The notes under the pieces were generated by a model. The model did not search any database, had not been told where the DNA came from, and saw nothing but the letters and a program-made list of their open reading frames with translations. A stretch of 64,000 nucleotides of DNA from Branchipolynoe longqiensis. Lineage: Eukaryota > Annelida > Polychaeta > Phyllodocida > Polynoidae. Location: NCBI GenBank assembly GCA_030323885.1, contig CM059190.1, forward strand, positions 104,077,856 to 104,141,855, written 5' to 3'. This document shows, in pieces, positions 63,851-64,000 of this stretch (positions are counted from its first letter, which is position 1; the number at the start of each line of letters is the position of its first letter). A program made the position numbers and the translations under genes.

Positions 63851-64000
63851 TAGTGGTCTACACTGACCTCTCAGGCAAGGAGCCGCATAGTCAGGTAGGC
63901 ATGGGTAGTGTGCTGACATCGGGGAGCCTAGGTGGTGTAATGGTTAGCACACTGGCCCGGAATGCAAAGAGGTGTGGGTTCGATACCCGCTCTAGGCGCA
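63851..64000 (+). repeat. tRNA-headed dispersed repeat (SINE-like), copy 2
   Basis: Same as 41-190, cut by the window edge. B box GGTTCGATACC and the acceptor pairing are kept. The two copies are in the same orientation, 63.8 kb apart. Confidence 0.65.

Overview
The window looks like intergenic and intronic DNA from an animal nucleus, most likely a lophotrochozoan and probably a mollusc. The evidence is a DIRS-type retrotransposon, several tRNA-derived SINE families, degenerate 3' ends of LINEs, TIR-bearing miniature DNA transposons, spliceosomal intron signals, many mini- and microsatellites, and two 500-N assembly gaps. The phylum is inferred from the style of the repeats and was not tested by a search. 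No bacterial gene, operon, CRISPR array or intact tRNA/rRNA gene is visible.

Layout. 1-1.4 kb: tRNA-headed repeat, (TG)n tract, SINE. 1.4-6.85 kb: a miniature DIRS-like relic directly abutting a 5.1-kb DIRS element on the minus strand. Its order is Gag-like ORF, reverse transcriptase, RNase H, DIRS-specific domain, tyrosine recombinase; the RT-RNase H part is broken by two frameshifts. 6.9-23 kb: SINEs, microsatellites, minisatellites, a gap, a long AT tract, MITEs and a pogo-like element. 23.2-23.4 kb: a small CpG-rich cluster of promoter-type motifs. 24-25 kb: a fold-back element nested in a MITE. 25.77-25.90 kb: the only convincing host coding exon, followed by a 152-bp tandem array that repeats the end of that exon and its splice donor. 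27-35.9 kb: mostly satellite, including 2.3 kb of a 22-bp GC-rich unit running into the second gap. 36-48 kb: fold-back elements, SINEs, MITEs and a LINE 3' end with an RNase H relic. 48.5-59.9 kb: simple-sequence DNA with GC-rich patches at 53.5-54.3 and 57.2-57.8 kb that carry CTCF-like motifs. 60-64 kb: LINE ends, a fold-back element split by a LINE, SINEs, and the tRNA-headed repeat again.

How the parts relate. The mobile elements are heavily nested, and paralogous copies inside the window serve as each other's empty sites. The fold-back elements share TIRs beginning (A)GNCCAGTCA, and their long arms are built of short tandem repeats. They show TTA-type target duplications and fit a PIF/Harbinger-like origin. 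SINE family A has a conserved 3' stem-loop and tandem tail duplications, which suggests mobilisation by a partner LINE with stringent tail recognition. Very long open frames in the satellite arrays are artefacts of stop-free repeat units.
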